Below are positions 63,192 through 64,000 of a stretch of DNA of 64,000 nucleotides, piece after piece (the stretch's first letter is position 1; each line of letters starts with the position of its first letter). The translations under genes and the position numbers were made by a program. The stretch is from Paractinoplanes lichenicola (GTDB lineage Bacteria; Actinomycetota; Actinomycetes; Mycobacteriales; Micromonosporaceae): the NCBI RefSeq assembly GCF_016785085.1, contig NZ_JAENHO010000002.1, positions 186,001-250,000 on the forward strand, read 5' to 3'. The notes below the pieces were generated by a model that worked only from the letters and a program-made list of their open reading frames with translations, was not told where the DNA came from and did no database searches.

Positions 63192-64000
63192 CCGCCACCT
63201 CGGAACGGGCCGTCGGGCAGCCGCTGCGCCGCATCGAGGGGCCGGACAAGGTCACCGGCGCCGCCCGCTACGCCGCGGAATACCAGGTAGGCGACGATCT
63301 CGCGTACGGGTGGGTCGCGCAGTCGCCGGTGGCCGGCGGCACCCTGACCGGGGTGACCGTCGACCCGCTGGTGGAGGCGGACGACGTGCTCGCCGTCCTC
63401 TGGCACGGCAACGCGCCGCGGCTCGCCGAGGGCGACGACCCCGAGCTGGCCGTCCTGCAGTCCGACCGGATCAGCTATCGCGGGCAGGCGCTGGCCCTCG
63501 TGGTGGCCCGTACGCTGGAGGCCGCCCGGGCAGCGGCGGCGTCGTTGCAGCTTTCGATAGATCCGTCGCCGGCCGACACTGTGCTGTCTTTCGCGCGTGA
63601 CGACCTCTACACCCCGGAAAAGGTCAACCCGGACTTCCCCAGCGAGACCTCCACCGGCGATGTGTCCGCCGCCTTCGACGCCGCGCCGGTGCGGGTCGAC
63701 GTCACCTACAGCACGCCCGCGCTGCACAACAGCCCGATGGAACCGCACGCCACGACGGCGCTGTGGGAAGGCGACGAGCTGGTCCTGTACGACTCGAACC
63801 AGCACCCGCCGGGCGTCGCGGCCACCCTGGCCACGCTGTTCGAGCTGCCGCCCGAGCGCGTCCACGTGATCACCGAGCACGTCGGCGGCGGCTTCGGCTC
63901 GAAGGGCACCGCTCGCCCCAACGCCGTGCTCGCCGCGATGGCGGCCCGGGTCACCGGCCGTCCCGTGCGCCTGGCCCTGCCCCGGCAGGCGCTGTTCAGC
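63188..64000 (+). CDS. Molybdenum hydroxylase, Mo-cofactor subunit, partial (PaoC/YagR-like)
   Basis: The first 271 residues of the large subunit, open at the right edge. [20 protein letters not shown] is the N-terminal signature. [20 protein letters not shown] and [16 protein letters not shown] (MPT-binding region) are typical of the xanthine dehydrogenase/aldehyde oxidase large subunit. The operon type suggests an aldehyde or aromatic heterocycle oxidoreductase. The active-site Glu region lies beyond the window. Confidence 0.92.

Overview
The window is high-GC actinobacterial chromosome, most likely from the Micromonosporaceae (Actinoplanes/Micromonospora type). Pointers are roughly 70% GC with strongly GC-biased third codon positions, frequent GTG starts and GTGA/ATGA overlaps, the coproporphyrin-dependent heme genes, a split NHEJ polymerase/ligase set, a biotin synthase auxiliary protein after bioB, and many TANNNT-N6-start (leaderless) promoters. 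I see no phage, transposase, integrase, CRISPR, rRNA or convincing tRNA. The placement is inference; no database search was possible.

Layout. 1-3.6 kb: DUF3000 gene (divergent, cut by the left edge) and the heme genes hemE, cgoX/hemY and chdC/hemQ. 3.6-7.9 kb: acetyltransferase, small CBM48-like protein, WrbA, thyA-folA and a membrane glycosyltransferase. 7.9-9.6 kb: a HipA-like kinase/DUF3037 pair and a putative RHH protein, all on the minus strand. 9.6-17.1 kb: LigD-type polymerase, a GNAT gene without a normal start codon, a K+ channel, a secreted peptidase, LigC-type ligase, msrB, a PH-like membrane protein and an LPVTG surface protein. Two copies of a 109-bp structured repeat lie here, one carrying a 54-bp tandem array. 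17-25.9 kb: dNTPase, LURP-one protein, MBL hydrolase, YdcF-like protein, GT2, an ArsR-MFS operon, a lipid kinase and a GAF protein. 26-32.7 kb: PfkB kinase-GH65 operon, then the biotin locus bioF-bioD (minus) and bioB-bsaP (plus). 32.7-37 kb: ACT/GNAT proteins, a Cys-rich 39-residue gene with a RibD-like reductase, and an ECF sigma factor with a CU044_5270-family partner.

37.2-43.6 kb holds the most striking system: HerA-like ATPase, SbcD (Mre11), SbcC (Rad50) and a protein I read as NurA-like. This is the gene set of the archaeal HerA-Mre11-Rad50-NurA end-resection machinery, here in an actinobacterium, with a 25-codon ORF chained by stop/start overlaps between sbcD and sbcC. 43.6-45 kb: TetR and methyltransferase. 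45-50.3 kb: a 700-bp regulatory gap with a perfect CebR-type palindrome, an ECF sigma/anti-sigma pair, and three exported proteins (COG4315-type lipoprotein, DUF4142 protein, Gly/Asn-rich secreted protein). A chain of five stem-loops follows. 50.5-57.5 kb: AlkA-type glycosylase, LysR/SDR pair, TrmH-family methyltransferase, ROK glucokinase, HAD hydrolase, a TetR gene facing an N-terminally truncated FAD monooxygenase, and a methyltransferase. 57.6-64 kb: a 1007-residue GAF-PAS-GGDEF-EAL membrane protein, an epimerase, and a PaoABC-type molybdenum hydroxylase operon whose last gene runs off the right edge.

How the genes fit together. DNA maintenance is over-represented: LigD-Pol, LigC, HerA/SbcCD/NurA, an AlkA-type glycosylase and dNTP supply by thyA/folA/dgt. 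Other coherent modules are heme, biotin, sugar phosphorolysis and phosphorylation, and an envelope module under an ECF sigma factor. Many neighbouring convergent genes overlap at their 3' ends, and several intergenic gaps carry repeats or TGTGGATAA-like boxes.
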